DNA of 64,000 nucleotides from Candidatus Tayloriibacteriota bacterium (GCA_016215405.1 JACRJQ010000002.1:1-64000); one strand, 5' to 3'; shown: positions 26,417-34,860, counted from the stretch's first letter. Numbers and translations are program-made. The notes: generated from the letters alone by a model not told the origin.

Positions 26417-26689
26417 ATGAAGCGCTTTTTCCGCATCCTCACTCTCTCCTTCGGCATTCTTTTCCTCATCATAGGGGTCATAGGCATATTCCTGCCCGTC
26501 TTGCAGGGCTTCCTTTTCATGGCTATCGGGGTCTACTTGATCTCGATCTCTTCCCATAGGTTTAAAAGCTGGCTCGACAGGAAGCTCGGCCGCTACCCGA
26601 GATGTAAGGCCCGCTATGACCGATACAGGGCGAAAATAGACCGTCTTTGGATGCCCAAAAACGAGTCTCAGAAACACGGAGGGGCCTAA
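26417..26689 (+). CDS. Small membrane protein (DUF454/PGPGW-like)
   Basis: This 90-residue protein has a hydrophobic hairpin in residues 5-50 (LSFGILFLIIGVIGIFLPVLQGFLFMAIGVYLIS), an arginine-rich amphipathic end and no cleavage site. The GxxGIFLPVLQG...S...KSWLDRKLG pattern resembles YbaN/DUF454 or PGPGW small membrane proteins. A TATACT lies 7 bases before the ATG, suggesting a leaderless mRNA. The function is unknown. Confidence 0.65.
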   Translation: MKRFFRILTLSFGILFLIIGVIGIFLPVLQGFLFMAIGVYLISISSHRFKSWLDRKLGRYPRCKARYDRYRAKIDRLWMPKNESQKHGGA

Positions 26690-26745
26690 ATTCGTCCTAT
26701 AAGGCGAAGGTTCAATGGCGCCTTTCACGACACGTTTATAAGCAT

Positions 26746-26828
26746 GGCTCTATAGAGCCGTATAATCTATTGACAGAGGCCTCGATAGCTTGTGATGTAT
26801 TGACAAACGGTTCGTGAGGTGCTATAAT
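26746..26828 (+). promoter_or_regulatory. Strong sigma70-type promoter with upstream palindrome
   Basis: TTGACA (26800-26805) and TATAAT (26823-26828) are separated by exactly 17 bases, a full consensus. Upstream lie a perfect palindrome GGCTCTATAGAGCC (26746-26759), a GTATAATC box and a second TTGACA (about 26770), so tandem promoters or an operator are possible. Confidence 0.8.
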
Positions 26829-26834
26829 GGATGC

Positions 26835-26933
26835 ACATCAGAGTTGATCCTCTGGTGATTTGCTTTTAAGGGCCTGCTCTCAAAGACGGAAGTTGATAGG
26901 GCAGAAACTTAAAGGCTTTGAACCTTACCATCT
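26835..26933 (+). other. Structured 5' leader of the lysozyme-like gene
   Basis: About 100 bases lie between the predicted transcription start and the ATG. CATCAGAG/CTCTGGTG forms an 8-bp hairpin and CTGCTCT/AGGGCAG a second one. No Shine-Dalgarno precedes the ATG. No known riboswitch is recognised. It stands out because most genes here appear leaderless. Confidence 0.5.
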
Positions 26934-27401
26934 ATGATTGAGCTTACGACGAGTCTCGTTATGCTCGCATCGGCGTTTCTCCCGGCGGTCGATATGACCA
27001 AAGCGGGAAAGACCGACGCGATTTCCACTTCTGCGACTTCCACCGTAGCCCAAGCTATCCCAGGCGATCAATTTCTTCCTATAGTCTCGGTCGAGGCGTA
27101 CGTCCGCGAATACTTCAAGGACGCACCGATACTCGCCGAGATCGCGCGATGCGAATCCACCTTCAGGCAGTTCGACTCGAAAGGCAACGTCATTCGAGGC
27201 AAAGTGAACTCCGGAGACATCGGCATCATGCAGATTAACAAGTACTATCACGAAGAGAGCGCCGAGAAGCTCGGATACGACATCTACTCTATCGACGGAA
27301 ACCTCGGTTTCGCCAAGTGGCTGTACGGCAAATACGGAGACGCCCCTTGGGTGCATTCTTCTAAGTGCTGGAGCAAGTATAAGGAGATAGCGAAGATATA
27401 A
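26934..27401 (+). CDS. Secreted lysozyme-like / lytic transglycosylase-type protein
   Basis: This 155-residue protein has a hydrophobic N-terminus (LTTSLVMLASAFLPAV) that could be a signal peptide. Its catalytic-type domain contains ILAEIARCESTFRQFD (Glu candidate in ARCESTFR), GDIGIMQINKYYH and NLGFAKWLYGKYGDAPW. The pattern E-S-x-F...G-x-x-Q-I-N is typical of the transglycosylase/lysozyme superfamily, which cleaves peptidoglycan. It is expressed from the consensus promoter at 26.8 kb behind a structured leader and ends in a terminator, so it is monocistronic. A later ATG (codon 10) is possible. Confidence 0.82.
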   Translation: MIELTTSLVMLASAFLPAVDMTKAGKTDAISTSATSTVAQAIPGDQFLPIVSVEAYVREYFKDAPILAEIARCESTFRQFDSKGNVIRGKVNSGDIGIMQINKYYHEESAEKLGYDIYSIDGNLGFAKWLYGKYGDAPWVHSSKCWSKYKEIAKI

Positions 27402-27405
27402 ATGA

Positions 27406-27435
27406 GAGAAAGCCGCCCGCAGGGGCGGCTTTCTC
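27406..27435 (+). terminator. Intrinsic terminator of the lysozyme-like gene
   Basis: A 13-bp stem GAGAAAGCCGCCC / GGGCGGCTTTCTC with a short loop lies directly after the stop. The T content sits in the 3' arm. Confidence 0.75.
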
Positions 27436-27529
27436 GTCATAGGCGTTGACAGGACGTCGCGCGGTGGTAGTTTGACCTCTGGGGACACTTCTTTCCAGAC
27501 AGAGAACATCAACAACCAAGGAGGATAGC

Positions 27530-28129
27530 ATGAGCGCTACGGAACCTAAAACAGGCCCGACGTCGGCCGCCTTTATACCAGCTAACCCTCGCGATATGGC
27601 CCAGGCCGTGCGCGAGTATCTCCTATCCGGAGAAGCACGACCGGAAGACCAGGAACACATGGAGAGCCGTCTGAGAGGCGTCATCGTCGACTGGATCTCG
27701 ACCGGCAACGTCGAGGCGCTCGGCGAGCTCCACGAGGCCGTCTCTGAAGACGCCCGCGAGAGAGCGCTGGGGGTCGCGGATCGGAGGGGATTGTCGCAAG
27801 CAGAGCTCTTCTGCCTGCGCGGATCGGCCCTCATCGCCTTCGCGGGGTCGGTCGCCGCGACCGGAGACAAGGTGGGGATGCTCAACCTCAAGATGGCCCC
27901 TCACCGCAAGGCCATCATGGCCCTTTCCGATTCGCATCGCCCGTGGACGCCATTCGACTTCAGTTGCGCGGTCTCGCTTTCGTTAGAGCGCACGGACGCA
28001 CTCATCAAGGACCTCGAGGAGAATGGCTATATCTTCGAGTCGGATACGACGGGCGAGAGCGCCTATTCGCTCACGCCGCATGGTTGGCGGATGGCCCTGT
28101 ATTTGAAAAAAATGGGCTTCTGCCGTTGA
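27530..28129 (+). CDS. Hypothetical protein with C-terminal winged-helix-like domain
   Basis: This 199-residue protein is not recognised as a known family. Residues 1-110 are helical and acidic. The last 70 residues (WTPFDFSCAVSLSLERTDAL, then IKDLEENGYI...YSLTPHGWRMALYL) read like a winged helix-turn-helix with a wing ending in SLTPHGW, as in MarR/ArsR-like regulators. The start is well supported by AAGGAGG 8 bases upstream. TTGACA (27449-27454) and a TAGTTT box form a promoter with a leader of about 50 bases. Arg codons are mixed, with more CGC than in the housekeeping genes. A regulator is plausible but unproven. Confidence 0.7.
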   Translation: MSATEPKTGPTSAAFIPANPRDMAQAVREYLLSGEARPEDQEHMESRLRGVIVDWISTGNVEALGELHEAVSEDARERALGVADRRGLSQAELFCLRGSALIAFAGSVAATGDKVGMLNLKMAPHRKAIMALSDSHRPWTPFDFSCAVSLSLERTDALIKDLEENGYIFESDTTGESAYSLTPHGWRMALYLKKMGFCR

Positions 28130-28151
28130 TCCGCTCGTTTCGATCTTTTCC

Positions 28152-28177
28152 GCCGCCGGGCACCCGGCGGCTTTGTT
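28152..28177 (+). terminator. Intrinsic terminator after the winged-helix gene
   Basis: GCCGCCGGG / CCCGGCGGC stem with a CA-type loop followed by TTTGTTTT. Confidence 0.85.
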
Positions 28178-28218
28178 TTGGGGATAGGCAAGGATCTTTC
28201 CGCGATATACTGCACGCT

Positions 28219-29073
28219 ATGAATCTCGGCGTCGCCGCAGCTATCGCGAGCATGGTCTCTTGGGGGATAGGCGATTTTCTCATCCAGAGGTCCGCTCGAA
28301 GCTTGGGCGACTGGAAGACGCTTTTCTATATCGGGCTTATCGGCAATGCGGGGCTACTCCCGTTCTGCTATAAGGGGCTCTCTTCGCTCGGCGCCGGGGA
28401 TCTCCTCGTGCTCGTCGCTATCGGCGCGTTCTCGGCTTTCGCCGCTGTCATAGATTTCGAGGCCTTGAAAAAGGGCAAGCTCGCTATCGTCGAGCCGATA
28501 TTTTGCCTCGAGATACCTGTCGCGGCGCTTCTCGCGTTCTTCATGCTCGGCGAGAGGATCTCGTTTCTGCAAATGGCTCTAGTAGCAGGACTCGTAGTCT
28601 CTCTCGTGCTCGTGTCGCTGTCGAAGCTCGAATTCGTGCACAGGAAGATGCTGCTCGAGCGGGGAGTGAGGCTTACCGTCTTGGCGGCGATAAGCATGGG
28701 AGTTCTCAACTTCGCGTTCGGAGTAGGGGCCCGAGAGGTCTCACCCATACTGGCGACGTTCGTGATCCACTCGATAGCGGCGATCGTGTCTCTCTTCGTC
28801 CTTGTGGCCAGAAGGCAGTTTTGGCCGGGACGCATCTTGTCCGAGGCGAGACAGGCATTCCCTATGGCGATCGCCGATACGGTCGCTTGGGCCTCGTTCG
28901 CATACGCCCTTACGAAGACCCCGATAGCGATAGCCACCGCGTTTTCGGAGAGCTATATCGTAATAGCCGTGCTCCTGGGCATATTCGTGAATAGGGAAAG
29001 GCTCAAGAGATACCAGTATGTAGGGATCTTCGGCTCGATCGTCTGCGGGATATTCCTGGCGACGACTCTCTAG
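28219..29073 (+). CDS. EamA/DMT-family membrane transporter
   Basis: About 284 residues with ten predicted membrane helices in two EamA-like halves: the first begins LGVAAAIASMVSWGIGDFLIQ, the second LTVLAAISMGVLNFAFGVG. LEIPVAALLAFFMLGERISFLQ and ESYIVIAVLLGIFVNRERLK carry the usual Pro/Gly-Glu-Arg ends. DMT transporters export or import small metabolites, and the substrate cannot be read. I chose the ATG at 28219 because TATACT lies 7 bases upstream and the N-terminal helix begins there. The longer frame runs through the upstream gene. Confidence 0.85.
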   Translation: MNLGVAAAIASMVSWGIGDFLIQRSARSLGDWKTLFYIGLIGNAGLLPFCYKGLSSLGAGDLLVLVAIGAFSAFAAVIDFEALKKGKLAIVEPIFCLEIPVAALLAFFMLGERISFLQMALVAGLVVSLVLVSLSKLEFVHRKMLLERGVRLTVLAAISMGVLNFAFGVGAREVSPILATFVIHSIAAIVSLFVLVARRQFWPGRILSEARQAFPMAIADTVAWASFAYALTKTPIAIATAFSESYIVIAVLLGIFVNRERLKRYQYVGIFGSIVCGIFLATTL

Positions 29074-29087
29074 CCGCGCGAAATAAA

Positions 29088-29116
29088 AGCCTGGGTCCCA
29101 GAGGGATTCCCAGGCT
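29088..29116 (-). terminator. Intrinsic terminator of the methyltransferase gene
   Basis: Minus-strand AGCCTGGG / CCCAGGCT stem followed by TTTTATTT. Confidence 0.8.
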
Positions 29117-29128
29117 CGAAAGCCCCCG

Positions 29129-29737
29129 CTATTTTATGCATATGGCCCGAAAGTAGTGCCACTGCTTCGTGTAGCCGTCGAAGAATGGCGAGGTCGGGCT
29201 ATGTTCGGTCACCTCGGAGATCCCGAACCCTGCAAGGAGCCTCTGGAGCTCCTCCAGGCTTACCGTGTGGAAGCCGCTGTGCATCCGATACGGCTCGTCC
29301 TTGGGGCCTAGGAACGTCGCCGAGAAGACTCCGCCGTAGCAGAGCTTTCTCCGTATCCTTTCGATTATGTCGCGAAAGTTTGGGTCGTAGGGAAGGGCGA
29401 AGTTGGAATTCACCCAGTCGATAGGTTCGGTCCCGAAGTCGTATTCGCTGAGGCTTTGCCGATGGAATCTAAAGCCTCTAGGCGACGCCCTCATCAGCTC
29501 TCCGGCGTAGGCCTCGGACTTCGCGGAAAGGTCCACGGAGTCGATTTTTTCGAATCGCATGGCCGACATAAGCCGGGCATCGTTTTGTTTTCCGCTGCCG
29601 AGGTCGACGGCCCTTTTCCAGCGAGTGACGCGGGGCAGGGCAAGCCTAGCGAGGGTAGAGGGGTGATCGAGGATAGCATCGTAATACGGACCCCAATCGA
29701 CCTCTGCGGTGGCGAGATTGGAATGTGCAGTATTCAT
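29129..29737 (-). CDS. SAM-dependent class I methyltransferase
   Basis: A 202-residue Rossmann-fold methyltransferase. Motif I is KRAVDLGSGKQNDARLM, the acidic loop is KIDSVDLSAKSEAYAG, motif IV is DWVNSNFALPY, and LCYGGVFSATFLGPKD is the post-IV strand. The end HSPTSPFFDGYTKQWHYFRAICI resembles small-molecule or tellurite-type methyltransferases. The substrate is unknown. It stands alone, with an AT-rich region upstream and its own terminator. No -10 box of the leaderless type is seen before the ATG. Confidence 0.8.
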   Translation of the reverse strand: MNTAHSNLATAEVDWGPYYDAILDHPSTLARLALPRVTRWKRAVDLGSGKQNDARLMSAMRFEKIDSVDLSAKSEAYAGELMRASPRGFRFHRQSLSEYDFGTEPIDWVNSNFALPYDPNFRDIIERIRRKLCYGGVFSATFLGPKDEPYRMHSGFHTVSLEELQRLLAGFGISEVTEHSPTSPFFDGYTKQWHYFRAICIK

Positions 29738-30216
29738 GGTAGCTCGAAGACAAGGCTCTCATATCCTCAGAAAAAATGGAAGCGATAGGAGCGTTAGGGT
29801 TGGGCTATGGAAGAGAATGTAGCGGACGAGAGTTTTAGATGGGGCTTTAAGCATAGGGAAGGATTATATATGTATGTCGCACAATATATCTTTCCGGTAA
29901 TATAGCCTATAATAGGCCATAGGATATATAGGCTCTGGTCGTTCCTGCCGCTTCAGCCCTTTTGGATCCTCATGGTACCTAAATGCGACTCCTTAGATCT
30001 CGTCGTAACGATTCTGATCATGAAGTGTATCCCGCTTCTCTATCTCTAGACGTGCCTCTTGCAAGGCCCTTCGATGCGCCTAAGCGCCTTTGTCGCGCAC
30101 CATGAAGCCTTTATCGTTATCCTCTATGGTTCCGTCATTTGCGAATAATAGTCGATAAAACGGCTTACTGTGGCCGTTTTATCGATTGAATGACAATATG
30201 CGGCCTTGTTGAGCCA
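29738..30216. other. 479-base intergenic region with possible decayed reading frame
   Basis: No intact gene is seen. The section at 29870-29930 is very AT-rich and contains GCCTATAATAGGC and TATATA runs suited to promoters. On the minus strand at about 29870-30150 one frame reads like protein (ARLEIEKRDTLHDQNRYDEI, then GVAFRYHEDPKGLKRQERPE), but it is broken by a TAG and a TAA. It could be a remnant gene. No homology was recognised. Confidence 0.35.
30152..30185 (-). terminator. Intrinsic terminator of the pilin-LamG gene
   Basis: Perfect 13-bp stem TCGATAAAACGGC / GCCGTTTTATCGA with an 8-base loop, followed on the minus strand by CTATTATT. Confidence 0.8.
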
Positions 30217-31017
30217 TTATCGGGCGCTCAGTGCCTTCGTAGGGGCGCCGGAGGCATAGAGAGCCTCCACTTCGGATGCCACGAGAGCTTTAGTGAACAC
30301 CTGTAGGTCATCAAGCTTGCCCTGGAGCGAATACGCGCCTCCGAGAGTCTGTCCGAACCTGATCGACGAGTCGTTTATCGTAAGGGCCGTGGTGTCGGCG
30401 CTGTCGGTGTCGAGCTTGCCGTCAACATAGACCTTTCTCCTTACGTTGTCGTAGGTCATGACGAAGTGATGCCATTGGTTTATGGTCGAGTTCGAGAGCG
30501 TGAAATTTCCTTGGATCTCGACGTTCTCTATCGAGGTTGCTATCCTCGACGAGCCGGCGAAGAAGAATATCTGGACGTCCCAGTTGTCGGTGCCGCTATA
30601 GAGGATGTCGTAGCTCGAGTTCACGCGCTCCGGCTTGAACCAGAACGCGATGGTAAACGGAGACCCGCTTACGAGGGGCTGATTGAATTGAAGGTAGTCG
30701 TTTATGCCATCGAAAGAGACAGAATATCCGGAGCCGGAGGGTGTATCCGACGACCATGCGATGCCGTTTCCGAGCGTGGCGTTCCTGTCGAATCCCGATG
30801 AGTCCTTCGCCGTCGTGCCGGCGCCTTCGGTAAAGTCCCAAACTCCCGTAGCGAGCTCCCCTGCCACTCGAAAGACTTGAGCCGAGAAGGACCGTATCGA
30901 GGCGATCCTCGCTTTCTCGCGAGCGCTGTTAAGGGACGCTAGAACGACGCTCGAGAGGAGCGAGATGATAGATATGACGACGAGAAGCTCTATGAGGGTA
31001 AAGGCTCTGTTTTTCAC
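30217..31017 (-). CDS. Type IV pilin-like protein fused to a LamG domain
   Basis: 266 residues. The N-terminus KNRAFTLIELLVVISIISLL is a class III signal: basic leader, cleavage before Phe, Glu at position +5 and a hydrophobic helix. In place of a normal pilin head, residues 60-258 form a LamG/concanavalin A-like domain (GVWDFTEGAGTTAKDSSG, SFDGINDYLQF, GKLDDLQVFTKALVASE). Pilins of this class are processed by PilD-type peptidases and assembled into pili or pseudopili. The fusion suggests a binding tip or minor pilin. The LamG sequence is close to those of the 9.7-11.8 kb protein. No pilus assembly genes lie in the window. Confidence 0.9.
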   Translation of the reverse strand: MKNRAFTLIELLVVISIISLLSSVVLASLNSAREKARIASIRSFSAQVFRVAGELATGVWDFTEGAGTTAKDSSGFDRNATLGNGIAWSSDTPSGSGYSVSFDGINDYLQFNQPLVSGSPFTIAFWFKPERVNSSYDILYSGTDNWDVQIFFFAGSSRIATSIENVEIQGNFTLSNSTINQWHHFVMTYDNVRRKVYVDGKLDTDSADTTALTINDSSIRFGQTLGGAYSLQGKLDDLQVFTKALVASEVEALYASGAPTKALSAR

Positions 31018-31082
31018 AGGATCTATTGTATCAGGCGCCTTGCGGGGCTTTCTAGAGAGTAAGAAACGAGCGGGCGCTTTAT

Positions 31083-31114
31083 AAACGAACCATCGCCCTA
31101 GCGATGGTTCGTTT
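31083..31114 (-). terminator. Intrinsic terminator of the 31.1 kb small membrane protein
   Basis: Perfect 14-bp stem AAACGAACCATCGC / GCGATGGTTCGTTT with a 4-base loop. Confidence 0.8.
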
Positions 31115-31134
31115 GCCTCTCATCTGAGAGCCAT

Positions 31135-31452
31135 TTATTGGTCTAGGGGCCTGTATGGCTCCGAACCGATGTTGAGTATCCTGTTTCCGATATTCTCGAG
31201 CTCGGTGGGCGCGCCGGCGTTTATACGGCCGAGGTTGTTCGTGAATGCCTGCCAGAGGAGGCCGATGAAGATGTTGTTCCAGAAATAATTGACCGGGTTC
31301 TTGAGATAGTTATCCCAGACGTATGTGACGCCTCCCCAAGCGTATCCCAGATTGTTCTGAGTGACAGGAGCCTCGATGATCGCTCTGAGGTCATAGCCGA
31401 AAAAGCTCAAGACTATGATCACTATGAGCGCAAGGACGATATATTTGATCAT
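31135..31452 (-). CDS. Small membrane-anchored hypothetical protein
   Basis: 105 residues from the ATG at 31452, chosen because TATACT lies 6 bases upstream and the hydrophobic helix IKYIVLALIVIIVLSFFGYDL starts there. The rest is Asn/Trp-rich (YAWGGVTYVWDNYLKNPVNY) and probably outside the cell. A second hydrophobic stretch FIGLLWQAF is short. No family is recognised. It lies between an 85-residue protein and the pilin gene, each with its own terminator. Confidence 0.65.
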   Translation of the reverse strand: MIKYIVLALIVIIVLSFFGYDLRAIIEAPVTQNNLGYAWGGVTYVWDNYLKNPVNYFWNNIFIGLLWQAFTNNLGRINAGAPTELENIGNRILNIGSEPYRPLDQ

Positions 31453-31508
31453 GGATTCAGTATAGCAAAAACGCGTCAAAATGCTTTTCGCTTATGCACA
31501 GAAATCGA

Positions 31509-31535
31509 AGGCCCGCCTGTTGCGAAGGCGGGCCT
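31509..31535 (-). terminator. Intrinsic terminator of the 85-residue protein gene
   Basis: AGGCCCGCC / GGCGGGCCT stem with a 9-base loop. The downstream tract on the minus strand is TTCGATTTC. Confidence 0.75.
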
Positions 31536-31557
31536 GGAAATAGCCTCGGTCGCCGTT

Positions 31558-31815
31558 TTAGCGGTAGCCGAGCCTGCGAAGAGAGATCTGGCCGTCGATC
31601 ATGTCGACGAAGGGTCCCAAGACGGGCTCCTTCTCCACCATGGTGCGGAGCTTTTTGAGCTGGCGAAGGGGTAGAACCTTGATCACCAGGTTGAAGAGCT
31701 CCATGAGGGCCTGACTCTTTTCGTCTTCGGGGAGCGTGGGGAGCTCCGCGAAGCCTTTTTTGACGTATCGTTTGAGTTGGGTGTCGAGCGGTATAACGGT
31801 ATTGTTTTTTTTCAT
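31558..31815 (-). CDS. Hypothetical 85-residue helical protein
   Basis: A small charged all-helix protein (TQLKRYVKKGFAELPTLP, EDEKSQALMELFNLVIKVLP, LRQLKKLRTMVEKEP). No signal peptide, membrane helix or known motif. The sequence before the ATG (CCAACATG) has no Shine-Dalgarno. It is cytoplasmic and might be a protein-binding adaptor. The function is unknown. Confidence 0.6.
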   Translation of the reverse strand: MKKNNTVIPLDTQLKRYVKKGFAELPTLPEDEKSQALMELFNLVIKVLPLRQLKKLRTMVEKEPVLGPFVDMIDGQISLRRLGYR

Positions 31816-31961
31816 GTTGGGCCTAGTCCTGCTTTCGGGCAGCGTAACGATCGAACGCGTCCTGAAAGCGGGGCTACCAGCCTCATGAAAATCCCCTGCC
31901 TCCGGATATAAAGCTTGCTCCTTCCTCGCGAGAAAGTCAATGAGGGAAGGCGTCTCCCCTC

Positions 31962-33254
31962 TTACGGCTTTGGAAGGTATGCCATCGGGTCGAGATACGC
32001 TGTCGGAGGCGCCGCGACCGTCTTTATGCCCGCGCAGCGCGAGGAGCCGAGCGTCGATGAGTCTACGATACGGATGCCTTCCGTAGCGTAGAGTCCCATA
32101 TGAAGATGAGGGCCCGTGGCGTATCCTGTGTCGCCGCTATAGCCGATCACGTCGCCTGTGACCACTGTGTCGCCGGGCTTTACCGATACGACCGAGAGGT
32201 GGCCATAGATAGTCGATAGGCCGTTACCGTGCTTTATGAGGACGAATTTACCGTATTGGCAGCCGCTCTTGTGCTTCACGGCCTCCGTGTCCGTAACCGT
32301 ACCGGAAAGGGCCGTTCGCACCTGGGTGCCGACGGAGGCTCTCAAGTCGATGCCGTTATGCGTTCCCGAGGTGTAGAGTCTCTTCGAGGCGCTCGTCTTG
32401 CCGAAATATTGCGTTATAGACACCGACGAAAGAGGCCAAGAGAGGAGGCCTGGACGGGCGTCCGGCACGGCGGACGGGTCGATCGTTATCTTGAGTTTCG
32501 ATTCGTAGTCGAATAGCTCCTTCTCGTACTGCTCTCGGAGCTTTATCTTATCGTTGAGGATCGCCTTGTAGCTCGCCTCCTTGTTCTGGGTGTCTTTAAG
32601 GAGCTGGTCCTTTTGAGCCTTGCTCTGCTCGACGACCTTCGTCTGGTCTGAAAGCGTCTTTCTGTAGGCTTCGAGCTTCGCCTTCTCCCCTATCGCTTGG
32701 TCGAGCTTCGCGCCCAAAAACTCCCTCTCGTCTTTGAGGTCTTCGAGCCCGATCTTCATCTGGCCGTTTATCGTGCGCAAGGAGTTCACGTAGTCCCAGG
32801 TATCGGAGATGCTCTTGCTCTTGAGAAGTTCCTCTATCGCTGACTGGTCCTCCGCTTGGCTCATGTTGCGTATGGTCTCTGACATGGCCATCGAAGTAGA
32901 GGCGAGCCTCTTCTCTGCGGCGTCTATGTCGATCTCGAGCTCTTCTAGGGTGAGCGCGGTCTTGCTTATCTGCGTAGAGGTGAGCTTGAGATTCGTCTCG
33001 AGCTTCTTTTGGGTGAGCTCGAGCTGCTTGAGCGCTGTCTTGAGCGTTTGCGCCTCCTTCGACGTCGCGTTAAGGAGGGTCGAATACTGGTCTATCTGCT
33101 TTTGCAGGTCCTCTATCTTCTTGTTGTTCTCGGTTATAAGCGATCGAAGCTCGTTCGCGGATTGGGCAGAGGCGGTTTCGCGAGAGAGGAGCGCCCCGCA
33201 AAGGACGACCGCGACGATCGCCGAAACGTATATCGCTTTCGAAAGGTCGGTCAT
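31962..33254 (-). CDS. Murein hydrolase activator / M23 peptidase with coiled coil
   Basis: 430 residues from the ATG at 33254. A TTG seven codons upstream overlaps gltX and is less likely. A signal peptide (AIYVSAIVAVVLCGALLSRETASA) is followed by a long coiled coil (about residues 35-270) and a LytM/M23 domain with GTHNGIDLRASVGTQV (zinc ligands His and Asp) and HLHMGLY (H-x-H). The build matches EnvC/NlpD-type proteins, which activate amidases or cut cross-links during division. The zinc ligands look intact, so it may be an active peptidase. It lies 7 bases downstream of gltX. Confidence 0.9.
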   Translation of the reverse strand: MTDLSKAIYVSAIVAVVLCGALLSRETASAQSANELRSLITENNKKIEDLQKQIDQYSTLLNATSKEAQTLKTALKQLELTQKKLETNLKLTSTQISKTALTLEELEIDIDAAEKRLASTSMAMSETIRNMSQAEDQSAIEELLKSKSISDTWDYVNSLRTINGQMKIGLEDLKDEREFLGAKLDQAIGEKAKLEAYRKTLSDQTKVVEQSKAQKDQLLKDTQNKEASYKAILNDKIKLREQYEKELFDYESKLKITIDPSAVPDARPGLLSWPLSSVSITQYFGKTSASKRLYTSGTHNGIDLRASVGTQVRTALSGTVTDTEAVKHKSGCQYGKFVLIKHGNGLSTIYGHLSVVSVKPGDTVVTGDVIGYSGDTGYATGPHLHMGLYATEGIRIVDSSTLGSSRCAGIKTVAAPPTAYLDPMAYLPKP

Positions 33255-33261
33255 TCTTATT

Positions 33262-34680
33262 TTATGCTGTTTCAACCGGCTTCGCGGCGAGGGAGCACTT
33301 CGTAAGCGCTGCCTCCAGGCGCTTTACAGTCTCAGCTTTTCCTAATATTTCAGCGAGAGTGAACGGATTCGGGGACTTATCCTTTCCAGAGAGCGCGAAA
33401 CGGAAAGGCCACAGGACTTGTCCGCGCCCCTCGGCTTCCGCGTACGGCCATACTAGCGCCTTTACTGATGCCTCGTTCCATTTCGCGTCAGAGAGCCCTT
33501 TGAGGGCGGTGCGTATGAATCCGAGGTGCTTTTCGGCTCCAGAGAGGTCGCTATCGGTCTTCCATTTGAGGGATATCGCGTCATAGACGGGATCTCCGAA
33601 GAAATAATCGAGATCGAGGGATTCGACCATCGTCTTTATATCGTTGTAGGTCTCGATCCTATCGAGAAGGACGGGCGCGAGCCTTTCTATCTTCTCTTCG
33701 CTCACGTCCCATTTGAGATCCTTCGCCCTGTCGGTCGATCCGACGATCTCACGGGCCTTCTTGGCGAACTCTTGCCGAGGAAGGCGCTTGAGGTGCTCCT
33801 TGTTCACCCACCGAAGCTTCTCTTCGTTGAAGATGCCCCCGCCTTTCTGCACCTTCGAGAGGTCGAATGCCTTTATAAGCCCGGCGAGGTCGAATATCTC
33901 CTCGGTCGTCCCGGGATTCCAACCCAAGAGGCACATATAGTTAAGGAGCGCGCTCGGGATATATCCCTGATCGCGATAATGCGTCATCGGCTTCGCTCCG
34001 TGCCTCTTGGAGAGCTTCGAGCGGTCGTGGGCGAGGACGAGCGGCAGATGGGCGTAGATCGGCTCTGGCGCGTTGAGCGCCTCTTGGATAAGTATCTGTC
34101 GCGGTGTGTTCGAGATGTGGTCTTCGCCTCGGATCACATGGGTGACTCCCATAAGGTAGTCGTCGAGGACCACTACGAAATGGAATATAGGCTCGGTCAC
34201 GCTCTTCGCTATCACGAAATCGCCCAGCTCCGTCGTATCGAACTCGATATCGCCTCGTATGAGGTCGTGGAATCGGACCTTCTTGTTCGGATTCCTAAAG
34301 CGGATGACCTCCGTGCGCCTCTCTCCTTCCCCTCCCTCTTTGGCCTCTTCCTTCGAGACATACGCCTTGTCCTCGGCGATGAGCCTTTCGAGGTGCTCTC
34401 GATAGATATCCGTCCTATCAGACTGGCGGTGTATCTCGTCGTACGGGATGCCTAGCCACTGGAGGCTCTCTACTATGTTCTCCTCATATTCTTTTTTCGA
34501 TCTCGCTCGGTCCGTATCCTCTATGCGCAATATGAATTTGCCTTCGTGCTGCTTCGCGTAGATATAGGAGAACACTGCCGTCCTATAGCTTCCTGCGTGA
34601 AAATAGCCCGTAGGAGACGGCGCGAAGCGCGTCACCACCTTTGGCTTGCTCTTAAATAACGCTTTTATGGCCCGTATCAT
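33262..34680 (-). CDS. gltX: Glutamyl-tRNA synthetase
   Basis: 472-residue class I synthetase charging tRNA-Glu, and possibly tRNA-Gln for later amidation. RFAPSPTGYFHAGSYRTAVF holds the HIGH-type motif (here His-Ala-Gly-Ser), with IRGEDHISNTPRQI, and KLSKRHGAKPMTHY is the KMSKS-type loop. The C-terminal anticodon-binding domain is complete. TATACT lies 7 bases before the ATG (leaderless). The M23 gene follows on the same strand. Confidence 0.95.
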   Translation of the reverse strand: MIRAIKALFKSKPKVVTRFAPSPTGYFHAGSYRTAVFSYIYAKQHEGKFILRIEDTDRARSKKEYEENIVESLQWLGIPYDEIHRQSDRTDIYREHLERLIAEDKAYVSKEEAKEGGEGERRTEVIRFRNPNKKVRFHDLIRGDIEFDTTELGDFVIAKSVTEPIFHFVVVLDDYLMGVTHVIRGEDHISNTPRQILIQEALNAPEPIYAHLPLVLAHDRSKLSKRHGAKPMTHYRDQGYIPSALLNYMCLLGWNPGTTEEIFDLAGLIKAFDLSKVQKGGGIFNEEKLRWVNKEHLKRLPRQEFAKKAREIVGSTDRAKDLKWDVSEEKIERLAPVLLDRIETYNDIKTMVESLDLDYFFGDPVYDAISLKWKTDSDLSGAEKHLGFIRTALKGLSDAKWNEASVKALVWPYAEAEGRGQVLWPFRFALSGKDKSPNPFTLAEILGKAETVKRLEAALTKCSLAAKPVETA

Positions 34681-34860
34681 AGCTCACAGTATACCGCTTT
34701 TAAGGCTCCCTCATCCTTGACTTTCTCCCTGCGCGGGTGTCTAATCTGACGTTGAAGCCGCACCGCATATCCAGTCTCGGGCATCCGCCTGAGGCGTGCA
34801 AACGGCAACCTTCCCGAAAGGGACGGTCGCGATATCAAGGAATCGCGCGTTCATCGTATT

